Below, one piece after another: positions 46,388-55,114 of a DNA stretch of 64,000 bases (positions within the stretch are counted from its first letter, which is position 1; each line of letters begins with the position of its first letter). The notes under the pieces were generated by a model, which was not told the DNA's origin, ran no database searches, and saw nothing but the letters and a program-made list of their open reading frames with translations. Source of the DNA: Bdellovibrio bacteriovorus (GTDB lineage: Bacteria > Bdellovibrionota > Bdellovibrionia > Bdellovibrionales > Bdellovibrionaceae); assembly GCF_001592735.1 (NCBI RefSeq), contig NZ_LUKE01000001.1:1523018-1587017 (forward strand). Reading direction: 5' to 3'. A program made the position numbers and the translations under genes.

Positions 46388-47119
46388 ATGTATAACAAAG
46401 TCGTCTTCGCCGCTCTTAGTGCGGTTCTTATTCCCGCGTTTGCTCATGCTTTTCGTTTAAGCCCTATGGTTGTGCAGTTTGCCCCCCATGGAAACAAAGC
46501 CACGCAAGTTTTGCTTTTAGAAAACCAAGGATCGGAAAAAGTCCCGGTACAAATCGAAGTTTTTGCGCGCAGCGCGGATGCAAAAGGTGAAGAAGTTCGC
46601 ACTAAAACGGATGACTTCGTGGTTTACCCAGAGCAAGTCGTGCTGTTGCCGGGAGAAAAAAGAAATGTGCGTGTGACTTGGTCAGCGGATCTTAAAGGAC
46701 CTGACGAACAAGCTTATCGTATTGTGGCTTCGCAACTTCCGGTAAAGTTCAAAGAAAAAAATTCAGCTCCGCAAAATCAAAATGTAAATTTGAACTTTCT
46801 TTTACAGTACGTGGCTTCGGCTTACGTCGTGCCAGAGGGAGCTAAAGCCCAAGTGAGAGTTAAAGAGGTAAAGCGTATTGATGCTAAGAAGGTATCTTTG
46901 CTTTTAGCCAATGAAGGCACAGCCCACAAAGTTTTAAAGGCAAAGAGCTTATCTTTTTATAGCGGTGATAAACTGTTACTAGAAATGGCGACGGTTAAAG
47001 AATTTGAGAATGTAAATCTTTTGCCTAAGTCTCAAAAGACTCTGATTGTAGCGGTCCCTAAAGATGTTTCCGGAGCGAACCTTCGCGCCGAAATTTCTTT
47101 ATTGGAGACCGGCGATTGA
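46388..47119 (+). CDS. Periplasmic fimbrial chaperone (PapD-like)
   Basis: 243 aa. After the signal peptide, the N-terminal Ig-like domain has the PapD pattern: FRLSPMVVQFAPHGNKATQVLLLENQG, with VVYPEQVVLLPGEKRNVRVTW carrying the conserved strand for subunit binding. The C-terminal domain is shorter in conserved features. It guides pilin subunits to the usher. The usher gene overlaps its stop by four bases. Confidence 0.85.
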   Translation: MYNKVVFAALSAVLIPAFAHAFRLSPMVVQFAPHGNKATQVLLLENQGSEKVPVQIEVFARSADAKGEEVRTKTDDFVVYPEQVVLLPGEKRNVRVTWSADLKGPDEQAYRIVASQLPVKFKEKNSAPQNQNVNLNFLLQYVASAYVVPEGAKAQVRVKEVKRIDAKKVSLLLANEGTAHKVLKAKSLSFYSGDKLLLEMATVKEFENVNLLPKSQKTLIVAVPKDVSGANLRAEISLLETGD

Positions 47120-49527
47120 GATTTTTGATTTTTCTATTTTCATTCTTAACAATCTTAAGTGCTCATGGGCAATCAGTGAGGCCCGCACTTGCTAAGCCGT
47201 ATTTCGTGGCGCCCGTCATTTTAGATAAAAAGGCCATTGTCGAAGTTTGGATTTTTCCTCGCGACGAAAGACGTCAGTTTTCCATTGAAGCAAAACCTTT
47301 ATTAGAAGCTTTAAAATCTTACGTCCCAGATTCTACGATCAGTCTTTTGAAACAAAAGACATCACCTCAAGGCGTTATTAGTTTAGTTGATTTAGAATCT
47401 GTCGGTATTTCCACGCATTTTGATGAAAGCCGCTTGGATATTACCTTGGCGATTCCGATTAAGCACCGTAAGAAATCAGATTTAGATTTAAACTATATTG
47501 AAATCGATGACCAAAAATTTCTTCGTCCCTCAGGGCACAGTGGGTATTTAAATTTACGTACCCAGCAATCATACCGCTATGGGGAAGTTGAGACGGAAAA
47601 GCTGCCCCTCAATGGACATTTGGACTTTGTCGAAAACATCCACGGCTATGTTTTAGAATCCATGGCCGACTTCACCGAAGGTGATCAGTACCCATGGCGC
47701 CGGCAGGACACGCGCTTGCGTTTTGATAATGAAGATAAAATGATTCGTTATACGCTAGGAGATTTAACCTTAGGGGCCAGGGGCTTTCAACAAGCACCTA
47801 ATGTCGCGGGTCTGTCGGTTGTGCGAGAATTTTCAATTCAGCCTTATAAAACGTTAAGACCTTTAAGCAATACCGAGATCGTCATTAAAAGATCATCTCT
47901 TTTAGAAATTTACGTGAATGGTTTTTTATACAGCCAGCTTAGAATGGCGCCAGGAATCTTTAACATCCGTGACTTTCCATTGGCGACTGGTCAAAACTCC
48001 GTTAAAGTGCGTATCCGCGATGACCTAGGGCAAGAAGAGACCTATGATTTTTCCGTTCTTTTTGAAAACACACTGTTAGGTAAAGGCATCCAAGAGTTTT
48101 CATATTCCGTAGGCCTTCCGTGGACGGAGTCCGGTGCAGATCGTGCTTATAATGACAAGGCCTCTTTCTTGTCGGCGTATCATCGTTGGGGAGTTTCTGA
48201 TCAAGCAACGGTGGGTCTAAATTTTCAGAATTATCTTTCAAAAACGATGGCCGGCGGGGAAGTGTCCGGAATAGTTAATTGGGGATATCTGTCTTTGGAT
48301 GCCGGTTTTGCCGGGCAGGGAAATAAGACCCAAGGCTTTGCGCAAAGATTTCGCTATCGCAGTTTAGATCGCATGTACGGCGTGGATCTTCCGCTGCTAT
48401 TTTCTTTGGAAGCAGAAAATCGTGATGAGGCATTCCAAGCCGTCAGCGTCTCTGATCTTATTACAAATAACTACGTACAACGCTATGACACACAAATAAG
48501 CTTACGCCATAATGACGGCTGGGTATTTGGGGTTGGTGCAGGAAGAATTATTTACGTCGGAAATGCGGAACAAGATAACTATCGCGCAAACCTCATTGTG
48601 CCCTTAACAAGACAAGCTCGCATCGAGTTTGGTTATCAGCGCTCAAACCCCGCATTGCCGGGGCAAGATCAGGATCGCGGCCTTGTCTCCTTTAACTGGT
48701 TAGAATCTCAAGGACGTTACAGTGCAAGTGCTTATTACGATAGCTTAAATCGCAACACCAACATAAATCTGAACCGCAATGCTAAATATCGTTACGATGA
48801 TTTTAATGTCTTAGCGGCATTTCAAAATTCGGATTCGACAACCTCTGGCAACTTAACGGCGGAATACTTAGCTCAGCCCTTCAGTCTGCGTCTAGATCAT
48901 TTTACTTCTCAGCAAAATAGCACGACGATCCATAATACCGGGCTGGGCCTGAATACAGCTTTGGTGTGGGCAGGTTCTCACGTATCATTAAGTCAACCGA
49001 TCGCGGACAGCTTCGTCATCGTCAGCGCAGATCGACTTCCTGCGGGACAAGAACTGCTTATCAATCCGTTAGATGAAAAAGGTGAAGCGCAACTGGGTCC
49101 TCGTCGCACGACGGTGGTTCGAGACATGTCGGGCTATTATAAATACTTTATCAATGTTGACTCAACCAGCCTGCCAATCGGTTATCTTTTGGATCAAGAG
49201 TTTTATCCGGTTCAACCCACCTATCGCAGTGGTATCGCTATCGATCTGAATCTGCAACGTCGAATCATGGTCCGGGGTCGTTTAGTGGATAAAGATCATC
49301 AGCCAGTGGCTTACCTTGCGGGAGATATCGTGAATGCGAAGGGCGAGTTGGTGGATAACACATTCTTCACCAATAAGGATGGCGGATTCCTAATTGACGG
49401 TTTAGAGCCAGGTTCCTATAAAATGATGACCGGACAGGGATCTTGGAAGACTCTGGAATTTGAGGTGGCCGATCATCCAAAAAATATTCTGAATCTGGGA
49501 GAAATCACGTTGGAGGAAGCGCGATGA
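47116..49527 (+). CDS. Outer-membrane fimbrial usher
   Basis: 803 aa with a signal peptide. A N-terminal domain, a beta-barrel region of about 500 residues with many aromatic-alternating strands (LSAYHRWGVSDQATVGLNF), and C-terminal beta domains ending in a carboxypeptidase-regulatory-like fold (LVDKDHQPVAYLAGDIVNAKGELV). It forms the pore through which chaperone-bound pilins are assembled. The start is a TTG with GGAGACC upstream. It is more like the CS1/alpha or sigma type than FimD. Confidence 0.82.
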   Translation: MRFLIFLFSFLTILSAHGQSVRPALAKPYFVAPVILDKKAIVEVWIFPRDERRQFSIEAKPLLEALKSYVPDSTISLLKQKTSPQGVISLVDLESVGISTHFDESRLDITLAIPIKHRKKSDLDLNYIEIDDQKFLRPSGHSGYLNLRTQQSYRYGEVETEKLPLNGHLDFVENIHGYVLESMADFTEGDQYPWRRQDTRLRFDNEDKMIRYTLGDLTLGARGFQQAPNVAGLSVVREFSIQPYKTLRPLSNTEIVIKRSSLLEIYVNGFLYSQLRMAPGIFNIRDFPLATGQNSVKVRIRDDLGQEETYDFSVLFENTLLGKGIQEFSYSVGLPWTESGADRAYNDKASFLSAYHRWGVSDQATVGLNFQNYLSKTMAGGEVSGIVNWGYLSLDAGFAGQGNKTQGFAQRFRYRSLDRMYGVDLPLLFSLEAENRDEAFQAVSVSDLITNNYVQRYDTQISLRHNDGWVFGVGAGRIIYVGNAEQDNYRANLIVPLTRQARIEFGYQRSNPALPGQDQDRGLVSFNWLESQGRYSASAYYDSLNRNTNINLNRNAKYRYDDFNVLAAFQNSDSTTSGNLTAEYLAQPFSLRLDHFTSQQNSTTIHNTGLGLNTALVWAGSHVSLSQPIADSFVIVSADRLPAGQELLINPLDEKGEAQLGPRRTTVVRDMSGYYKYFINVDSTSLPIGYLLDQEFYPVQPTYRSGIAIDLNLQRRIMVRGRLVDKDHQPVAYLAGDIVNAKGELVDNTFFTNKDGGFLIDGLEPGSYKMMTGQGSWKTLEFEVADHPKNILNLGEITLEEAR

Positions 49528-50453
49528 TAAAATATTTTATCGTCCTCATGAGCGTCTTAATCTCGGGAACGGCGTGGGCGCAAGCCGTGTGTACGAACAT
49601 GCAGTTGCAAGTGAATCAGACTGCGTTCGACTTAGTATCAAGCCAAACGGTAAATCCCACGTTGGTGGTGAAAGCAAATACCAATCCCGGAGCGTGTGAT
49701 TTTTTTATCACTTTTGATTATGGCCAAGGCACTTCGTTTTCTAGTCGCGGCTTAAGATCTGGCGGAAATGTTTGGCCATTTCAATTGGCCAAGAATGCGG
49801 CGGGCACGCAAATCATTAAACGTGTCGGTGATATTTCAAGTTCCAACGACATCCTTTCAGGAACATTGACGGCGGGAAGCAACGATCGCCAAGTGAACGT
49901 GAATTATTGGGCTATCCTGGATATGTCCAATCCATGGTTGCCTCGCGGTGACTATGAGGACAACTTTACGGTGACTTTATATCGTGGCAGTCCGTTTAGT
50001 TCCTATGTTTTTATCTCTTCAAATTCAGTGCGTTTTCGTTACAGATCGGGAAGCCGGGTGGATATTTCATTGGTACCTACGGGTGGGGCCTTTAATGTTT
50101 CCGATACGACAGAGACTTTGAATTTTGGTGTTTTAACGACGGGTGCGACAAGATCTGCCGATGCGGTGATAAAATACAACGGTGGATATATCCTAAAAGC
50201 GTCCTCACAAAATAATGGAAGATTAAAGCATTCAACTCAGAATGAATACATAGATTATTCGGCGACGTTCAACGGTAGTACAGTTAGTTTGAGTGGAACC
50301 TCTTCAAATCCGGTTCAAATTATTAGGGAGTTAGGGCAAAGTCCCGCCAACGGGAAAAGAATTCCGATCGGGGTGACTATTGGAAACGTGACGGGAAAAA
50401 GAGGCGGACAGTATGCCGATACGATCACGTTGACTGTGACCTCTGCTGAATAA
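49524..50453 (+). CDS. Fimbrial subunit or tip adhesin
   Basis: 309 aa with a signal peptide (ending GTAWAQA). Two beta-rich halves are seen: an N-terminal domain with AVCTNMQLQVNQ and PGACDFFITFDYGQG (a Cys pair) and a C-terminal domain with pilin-like LNFGVLTTGATRSADAVIKYNGGYILKAS. The domain order fits a tip adhesin with receptor and pilin domain, as in spore coat U-type systems. GGAGG precedes the ATG, which overlaps the usher stop. Confidence 0.75.
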   Translation: MIKYFIVLMSVLISGTAWAQAVCTNMQLQVNQTAFDLVSSQTVNPTLVVKANTNPGACDFFITFDYGQGTSFSSRGLRSGGNVWPFQLAKNAAGTQIIKRVGDISSSNDILSGTLTAGSNDRQVNVNYWAILDMSNPWLPRGDYEDNFTVTLYRGSPFSSYVFISSNSVRFRYRSGSRVDISLVPTGGAFNVSDTTETLNFGVLTTGATRSADAVIKYNGGYILKASSQNNGRLKHSTQNEYIDYSATFNGSTVSLSGTSSNPVQIIRELGQSPANGKRIPIGVTIGNVTGKRGGQYADTITLTVTSAE

Positions 50454-50481
50454 AAAAGCCCACTTTTTCGAGTGGGCTTTT
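50454..50481. terminator. Bidirectional rho-independent terminator
   Basis: Perfect 11-bp stem AAAAGCCCACT / AGTGGGCTTTT with a six-base loop. It is located between the convergent adhesin and pilin genes and can end both. Confidence 0.85.
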
Positions 50482-50501
50482 AAGGAATTTTTTAATAAAA
50501 A

Positions 50502-50990
50502 CTAGTTAGCTTCGATAGTTACCGTCAAAGTATCTTGATAAATACCTGCGGGAGCATTTGAAAGAGCGACCACTGATACGTTGATATCAGAAGTGTCTGT
50601 CGTTAAACCGGATAAAGCATTTACATTTTTAACTTCAACGCCCGCTACCGTCGGAGTTACTTCCGCGCCACCATCATAGCTCACTTTGTAAGTAGTTTTG
50701 TGATTTGCCGGTTGTACGGTGTGGCGAAGCTCGCCGTTTGTCGTCGAGGAAATTTTAATTTTATAACCCGTAAGGATGTTTGAAGTTTCTGTTGCCGTAG
50801 CCACTTTGGTGGAAGCTTGACCGGCCGTGATATTTAGCGTGGTAGCAGCGGGCTGCGCAGTAACAACTAAATCAAGAACTTGTTGTACTTCACCTTGAAG
50901 TAAAAGAGTTCCCGTTGTTGCCGCCAGAGCTGATGTACTTACGGCTAAAGTTGATAAAAGTGCTAGAGCGGTTTTCTTAGAGATTTTCAT
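50502..50990 (-). CDS. Presumed major pilin subunit
   Basis: 162 aa, signal peptide KTALALLSTLAVSTSALA, and then a mature domain of about 140 residues rich in Thr, Val and Ala, without cysteines. The C-terminal PAGIYQDTLTVTIEAN is the end strand typical of chaperone-usher and spore coat U-type pilins (GxYxDxLTVTI). It is transcribed on its own toward the chaperone-usher operon, which would allow subunit excess over the usher. A terminator follows. Confidence 0.8.
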   Translation of the reverse strand: MKISKKTALALLSTLAVSTSALAATTGTLLLQGEVQQVLDLVVTAQPAATTLNITAGQASTKVATATETSNILTGYKIKISSTTNGELRHTVQPANHKTTYKVSYDGGAEVTPTVAGVEVKNVNALSGLTTDTSDINVSVVALSNAPAGIYQDTLTVTIEAN

Positions 50991-51139
50991 TTTCGGTCCT
51001 TGTGAGTTTAAAGAAAGGTTAATCTTTCACCGAATTTTTACTTCACGGGACGTGCCAGGGTTAAGACTCGGTTAGAGTTGCAAAGGCGATTTGATCACTG
51101 ACTAAAGTTTCGACAGGAGAGCGTATTCCGCTGGACACC

Positions 51140-51171
51140 CTCTGAATAATAACAGGGGGTTCAGAGTTTTT
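51140..51171 (+). terminator. Terminator-like hairpin in the 51-kb gap
   Basis: CTCTGAA / TTCAGAG with a 13-base loop, followed by TTTTTCTC. On the plus strand this looks like a rho-independent terminator, yet no plus-strand gene precedes it. It could end a small RNA or be incidental. Confidence 0.4.
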
Positions 51172-51235
51172 CTCAAAATGAGAAGAAAAGGTCTCTCATA
51201 TAAAGGAAACCATTGAACTTCCCGATACGAAAGTT

Positions 51236-51841
51236 ATGGCGAACGATAAATCGCAAAAAGAAAAATCAATGCTCTTAGCCTTGCTCCTATTTTTGGCGGC
51301 GGGCGGGTTGATTTTTGCGTATTTAGGCGGAGACTCTAAGAGAAAACCAAGCGGTACGGCGGCAGTGGCTAAAACTAAAAAGTTTGAACAATCCGTCAAT
51401 CGCCACCTGATGTTGACCAATGAGCGCATGGAGCTTGAAAAGCAGCGCATGGCTTTAGAAAACGCCAAGATTTTAAATAACCCCCTCAGCGCGACACGGC
51501 CCCAAAAAGCATATACCAATGATGATCGTTTAGATCTGTCATCAGATACTCGCGCGGCCGATGTGGCTAAGGATTTGGGTCGTGGTCCCCGACAAGAAGA
51601 AATTATTTCTCCGCACGATGTTGTGCAAAAAGAAATCTTCAATGAAGAGTTAGCTCGCCAGCAATCGCAAGCTTATCGTGAAGAGTACGCTCGTCAATTC
51701 GTTGAGAACGCGCGCCGCGGTGGGTACAAAGTAAAGTTGAGTGAAGACCTAAGTCGAGTGATTTCGGTCACTCCTATTCGCAATCCTTCGGCGGATTTCC
51801 AAGTCTTTGAAGGAGCAGGTTCCATTAGGGGCAGTCAGTAA
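51236..51841 (+). CDS. Membrane-anchored protein of unknown function
   Basis: 201 aa. A short N-terminal cytoplasmic segment, one TM (LLALLLFLAAGGLIFAYLG), and then a charged helical region with a likely coiled coil (NRHLMLTNERMELEKQRMALENAK) and a C-terminal globular part (YKVKLSEDLSRVISVTPIRNP). Family unknown. The Shine-Dalgarno is weak. Its stop overlaps the convergent RadC-like gene by 7 bp. Confidence 0.65.
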   Translation: MANDKSQKEKSMLLALLLFLAAGGLIFAYLGGDSKRKPSGTAAVAKTKKFEQSVNRHLMLTNERMELEKQRMALENAKILNNPLSATRPQKAYTNDDRLDLSSDTRAADVAKDLGRGPRQEEIISPHDVVQKEIFNEELARQQSQAYREEYARQFVENARRGGYKVKLSEDLSRVISVTPIRNPSADFQVFEGAGSIRGSQ

Positions 51842-52245
51842 ATCCAATTTCCGGATTTCTTTTTTCGCCATTTTAAAAAATACCCATGATCAGCCATGCT
51901 GAAATAAGCGTCCGAGCTTAGGATAATATGATCATTCATGGGAATTTGGATGACTTGGGAAAGTCGATAAATCTTACGCGTCATTGCTAAATCTTGCTCT
52001 GAGGGAAGGCAATCATCGCTGGGATGATTGTGTGCCATAATAAATGAACTGGCATTGTTACGTACTAAGAAACGAAAAATATCTCGGGGATGAAGCAGAC
52101 AGTGATCCACTGTGCCGCGAAACAACATTTCTTTTCGAATTAAACGCATCTGTGAGTTTAACGCTAAGATCCAGACCTCTTCGGAATCGGGGTTGTATTG
52201 CGCATTTAGACACTCGTAGGCCTGCAAACTTGTGGACATTTCCAT
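51835..52245 (-). CDS. Short RadC-type JAB domain protein
   Basis: About 136 aa starting at ATG 52245 (frame opens to 52275). The JAB/MPN metal motif MAHNHPSDDCLPSEQD is complete, with the conserved PHDRI-like region (VDHCLLHPRDIFRFLVRN) before it. The N-terminal helix-hairpin-helix part of full-length RadC proteins (about 220 aa) is missing. RadC proteins are possible metal-dependent deubiquitinase-like or DNA-related proteins, but the function is unknown. Stand-alone JAB forms often occur on plasmids and genomic islands. Confidence 0.8.
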   Translation of the reverse strand: MEMSTSLQAYECLNAQYNPDSEEVWILALNSQMRLIRKEMLFRGTVDHCLLHPRDIFRFLVRNNASSFIMAHNHPSDDCLPSEQDLAMTRKIYRLSQVIQIPMNDHIILSSDAYFSMADHGYFLKWRKKKSGNWIY

Positions 52246-52388
52246 AGATGGACGACAGTTGCAAAAAAGCGCCACCGTCCTCTGTCTAACAATGTGTTTC
52301 TGGGGGTCGGTTTGGGACTTGCGTGTCCGGAGTCCAGGACATATCCTTTGAAGGTCAAACCCAATTCGAATTGTAGAGGGAAGGTTTT

Positions 52389-52988
52389 ATGAAAAAGAAT
52401 TTAACATTGGCTTTGCTTTCATTGTCTTTCATTGCGACCGTAAGCTGCGGTCCAAAAGCGTTCGTGAAAGGTCAATATGATGACGTTAACCGCGAAAATT
52501 TGATGAATGACCAATGGTCCGAAACTGATATGCAAAAAGCTGTTCAGGATTTGGTAGCAAGCTTAATGAATTCTCCGATCATTACACAGTCTAAAAAAAT
52601 GCCGGTGGTGATGGTTACAAATCTTCAAAATAAAACCAGCGAGCATATCGATACTCAAAGTATTATGGACATGGTTCGTGTAGAGCTTATGCAATCTGGC
52701 CGAGTGGCATTCATCGATAAAGAGGCTCGCCAAGATATCTCTGACGAATACAACTATCAAAACTCTGGCATGGTAGAAGACGCTTCTAAAAAAGGTCCCG
52801 GCGGTCAAATTGGTGCGGATTTCATCATCAACGGTCGTCTTGATTCTATCGTGCAAGAAGTCGGCAAAGATAAGTCAGTGTACTATAAACTGACTTTGAA
52901 TCTGACGAACCTTAAAACCAGCATGATTCAATGGACGAACCAAAAGCAAATCCGTAAGACGTTCAAAAAGAAATCTATCGGTCTGTAA
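52389..52988 (+). CDS. LpoB-like lipoprotein
   Basis: 199 aa with a lipobox (FIATVSCGPK). The domain PVVMVTNLQNKTSEHIDTQ and VELMQSGRVAFIDKEARQDI matches COG3417 (LpoB), the outer-membrane activator of penicillin-binding protein 1B. The following gene encodes COG3014, and the pair is a common arrangement. A role in activating a PBP during wall synthesis is probable. Starts with GAGGGAAGGTTTT upstream of the ATG. Confidence 0.85.
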   Translation: MKKNLTLALLSLSFIATVSCGPKAFVKGQYDDVNRENLMNDQWSETDMQKAVQDLVASLMNSPIITQSKKMPVVMVTNLQNKTSEHIDTQSIMDMVRVELMQSGRVAFIDKEARQDISDEYNYQNSGMVEDASKKGPGGQIGADFIINGRLDSIVQEVGKDKSVYYKLTLNLTNLKTSMIQWTNQKQIRKTFKKKSIGL

Positions 52989-52991
52989 TTC

Positions 52992-54239
52992 ATGATTTTT
53001 AATCTGCAAAGACTCACGCTGGTCGTGGGTCTTTTTTTTGTGAGCGGTCTTTTGGGTTGTGCGACCTATCAGAGCAAGGTCGAAACGGCTCGCACCGCCA
53101 TTGAAACAGGGAATCCGGATAAAGCCGTTAAAGAGTTAAAGCCCCTGGCAGAAAAAGAAGACGGCGATCAGTTAGTTTATTTATTAGACTATGCGACAGC
53201 CCTGCAGATCGCGGGCGATATCAAAGAAAGTAATAAAGCCTTTTTAAAAGCAGATAGACTTGCTGATCAGGTGGACTATCAATCCATTTCGCGTATCGCG
53301 GGGTCACTCGCTTTGAACGAAGAAATGGTTCAGTACAAAGGCGACACTTTTGAAAAGATCTTTATCAACGCATATCTTGCGATGAATTTTTTAGAGATCG
53401 GCCAACTGGATGATGCTTTGGTTGAAGCTCGCCGTATCAATGAAAAGTACTTGAAATACCGTGCGGATGAAAAACAAAATTTCGAGTTAAACTCTTTCAG
53501 TAAATACTTATCCGCCATGATTTGGGAAGCCAATCGTAGTTATGACGATGCTTACATCGCCTATGCGGAAACCTATAAAATCGATCCTTCAATTTCGACT
53601 CTTGGCGAAGACCTCATTCGTTCGGCAAAATTAGCGCGACGAATGGATACCTACAAAGATTGGAAAAAGAAGTTTCCAGAAGTTCAAGAAGAGGACTCTT
53701 GGTATGACCGCCGCAAAGGAGAGCTGGTTATTCTTTTTCAACAAGGATGGGGACCGCGCAAACAGGCATCCAATAACGAATATCGCTTTCCGGTACTCCG
53801 GCCGGTCTTCAGTGAAACTCAAAAAGCGCGCTTAGTGATTTCTGATTCCAATAAAGTTTTAGTCAGTCAAAAAGTGTACGATGTGCAGGAAGCCGCTATT
53901 GCCACGTTAAGGGACGACCAAGGCATTTTATTAGCCAAGCGGGTTGCGGGTCTGGCGACAAAAGCTGTTTTATCGGATCAAGTTCGACAAAAAAATGAGG
54001 CCTTAGGTGCGTTAGCATGGGTCGCGATGAATATCGCCGATCGCGCCGATGTTCGGCAGTGGTCTTTCTTACCGCAAACAATTCAAACCATCCGCATTCA
54101 GCTCCCGCCGGGAAAATATAAATTCCGTCTGGAAGGTTTAACTCATGGACTGAGCGCCACGGGCGAAAATCTGGCAGACCGCGAAATCGAAATCAAAGCT
54201 GGTCAAAAGAAATTCGCCGTTTGGCGCTCTGTAAAATAA
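52992..54239 (+). CDS. COG3014-like tetratricopeptide lipoprotein
   Basis: 415 aa. The lipobox is FVSGLLGCATYQS. The next 200 residues are TPR-like helical repeats (KAVKELKPLAEKEDGDQLVYLLDYATAL; LDDALVEARRINEKYLKY), and the C-terminal part is beta-rich. It is consistent with COG3014, which is found next to LpoB-like proteins. The gene starts 3 bp after the LpoB-like stop and probably makes a partner for it in the outer membrane. Confidence 0.82.
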   Translation: MIFNLQRLTLVVGLFFVSGLLGCATYQSKVETARTAIETGNPDKAVKELKPLAEKEDGDQLVYLLDYATALQIAGDIKESNKAFLKADRLADQVDYQSISRIAGSLALNEEMVQYKGDTFEKIFINAYLAMNFLEIGQLDDALVEARRINEKYLKYRADEKQNFELNSFSKYLSAMIWEANRSYDDAYIAYAETYKIDPSISTLGEDLIRSAKLARRMDTYKDWKKKFPEVQEEDSWYDRRKGELVILFQQGWGPRKQASNNEYRFPVLRPVFSETQKARLVISDSNKVLVSQKVYDVQEAAIATLRDDQGILLAKRVAGLATKAVLSDQVRQKNEALGALAWVAMNIADRADVRQWSFLPQTIQTIRIQLPPGKYKFRLEGLTHGLSATGENLADREIEIKAGQKKFAVWRSVK

Positions 54240-54252
54240 AAAGCACAAAATA

Positions 54253-54282
54253 AAAAAGGCCCGGGGTGAACCGAGCCTTTTT
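54253..54282. terminator. Bidirectional terminator
   Basis: Outer stem AAAAAGGC / GCCTTTTT enclosing GG/CC pairs (the middle is imperfect). It sits between the convergent COG3014 gene and the PHA regulator-like gene. Confidence 0.7.
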
Positions 54283-54305
54283 AAGACAAACTTTTAAACC
54301 AAGAA

Positions 54306-54854
54306 CTAGTTGTTCAAGTTAAGAGCAATACCAGGAAGGTTTGGAGTTTCGTCGTCTTGTTGAAGACCTGGAAGTACAGTTGCTTTTTCAGCAGCTACTT
54401 TAGCAGTAGTGTCTGTGCTGTAACGAGTAGCAGCAGAAGCAACACGGTTTTCAAGGTTTTGTTTAGAGCTGTCCGCAGAAGCATTTTCAACAACTGTGTT
54501 TACTTGTTGTTTAGTCATGTAATCCTGAGGGAAAGCACCAAGTTTAGCAAGGTAGCCCGAGATGCTGCCGTTGCCGTTTTGGATGATTTCGCGAAGGGTG
54601 AAAAGAGGAGCGTATTGAGATGCTTTCTTTTCAGCTTCGAAGATGATTTGCGTCAAAGTAGCCGCAGTGATGTCGTTTTTAGATTTATTGTCGATGACCA
54701 TCACTTCTTCGTTAGTGCGGATCATTTTAGCGATATCATCTAAAGTCACATAGCAGCTTTGTTGTGTGTCGTAAAGTTTGCGGTTCTGATAGCGCTTGAT
54801 GATTTTAACTTTAGAATTTGGCTTAGATGTCATTGTTTCGTTTTGGTTGATCAA
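54306..54854 (-). CDS. PHA synthesis regulator-like protein (PhaR N-domain)
   Basis: 182 aa. The N-terminal RYQNRKLYDTQQSCYVTLDDIAKMI is the PHB/PHA accumulation regulator DNA-binding domain, followed by the helical second part (FTLREIIQNGNGSISGYL). Members bind DNA and PHA granules. No phaC or phasin gene is in the window. The start is a TTG at 54854 with GGGAGG five bases before it; ATG 54833 is too distant. Confidence 0.85.
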   Translation of the reverse strand: MINQNETMTSKPNSKVKIIKRYQNRKLYDTQQSCYVTLDDIAKMIRTNEEVMVIDNKSKNDITAATLTQIIFEAEKKASQYAPLFTLREIIQNGNGSISGYLAKLGAFPQDYMTKQQVNTVVENASADSSKQNLENRVASAATRYSTDTTAKVAAEKATVLPGLQQDDETPNLPGIALNLNN

Positions 54855-54951
54855 AAGTGCCTCCCAATTTGAAATTTCCCCAAAATCTTAAGAAGATAGT
54901 GTGTGTTTTGATTCACCGTCCCCTTAGATGGGCGCAACCTATCCCCCCCGC

Positions 54952-54968
54952 CACCCCTTGTCAAGGGG
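54952..54968. promoter_or_regulatory. Perfect 17-bp palindrome
   Basis: ACCCCTTG-T-CAAGGGGT lies between the divergent PHA regulator-like gene and the pseudopilin-like gene, about 150 bp upstream of the latter. It is a good candidate for a dimeric regulator binding site, possibly that of the neighbouring PhaR-like protein. Confidence 0.45.
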
Positions 54969-55114
54969 TCCTCAGACCAAAAGAAAAGAAATTCTTAGAT
55001 ACTGTTTCGTCTCAAAAACCGCTCGGTAAAAGAATTCACAGACCTTTGTCTAAAGTTTTTTTCAAAGCCCGCCGAAAGGTCTAGGAGAGACGGCGAAGGC
55101 GCGGGAAAAATTTA

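Noticed and set aside
51196-51642. 148-aa reverse frame opposite 51236-51841
   Set aside because: It has hydrophobic stretches, but the plus frame has a clean TM anchor and coiled-coil pattern, so the plus gene is preferred. This choice is not certain.
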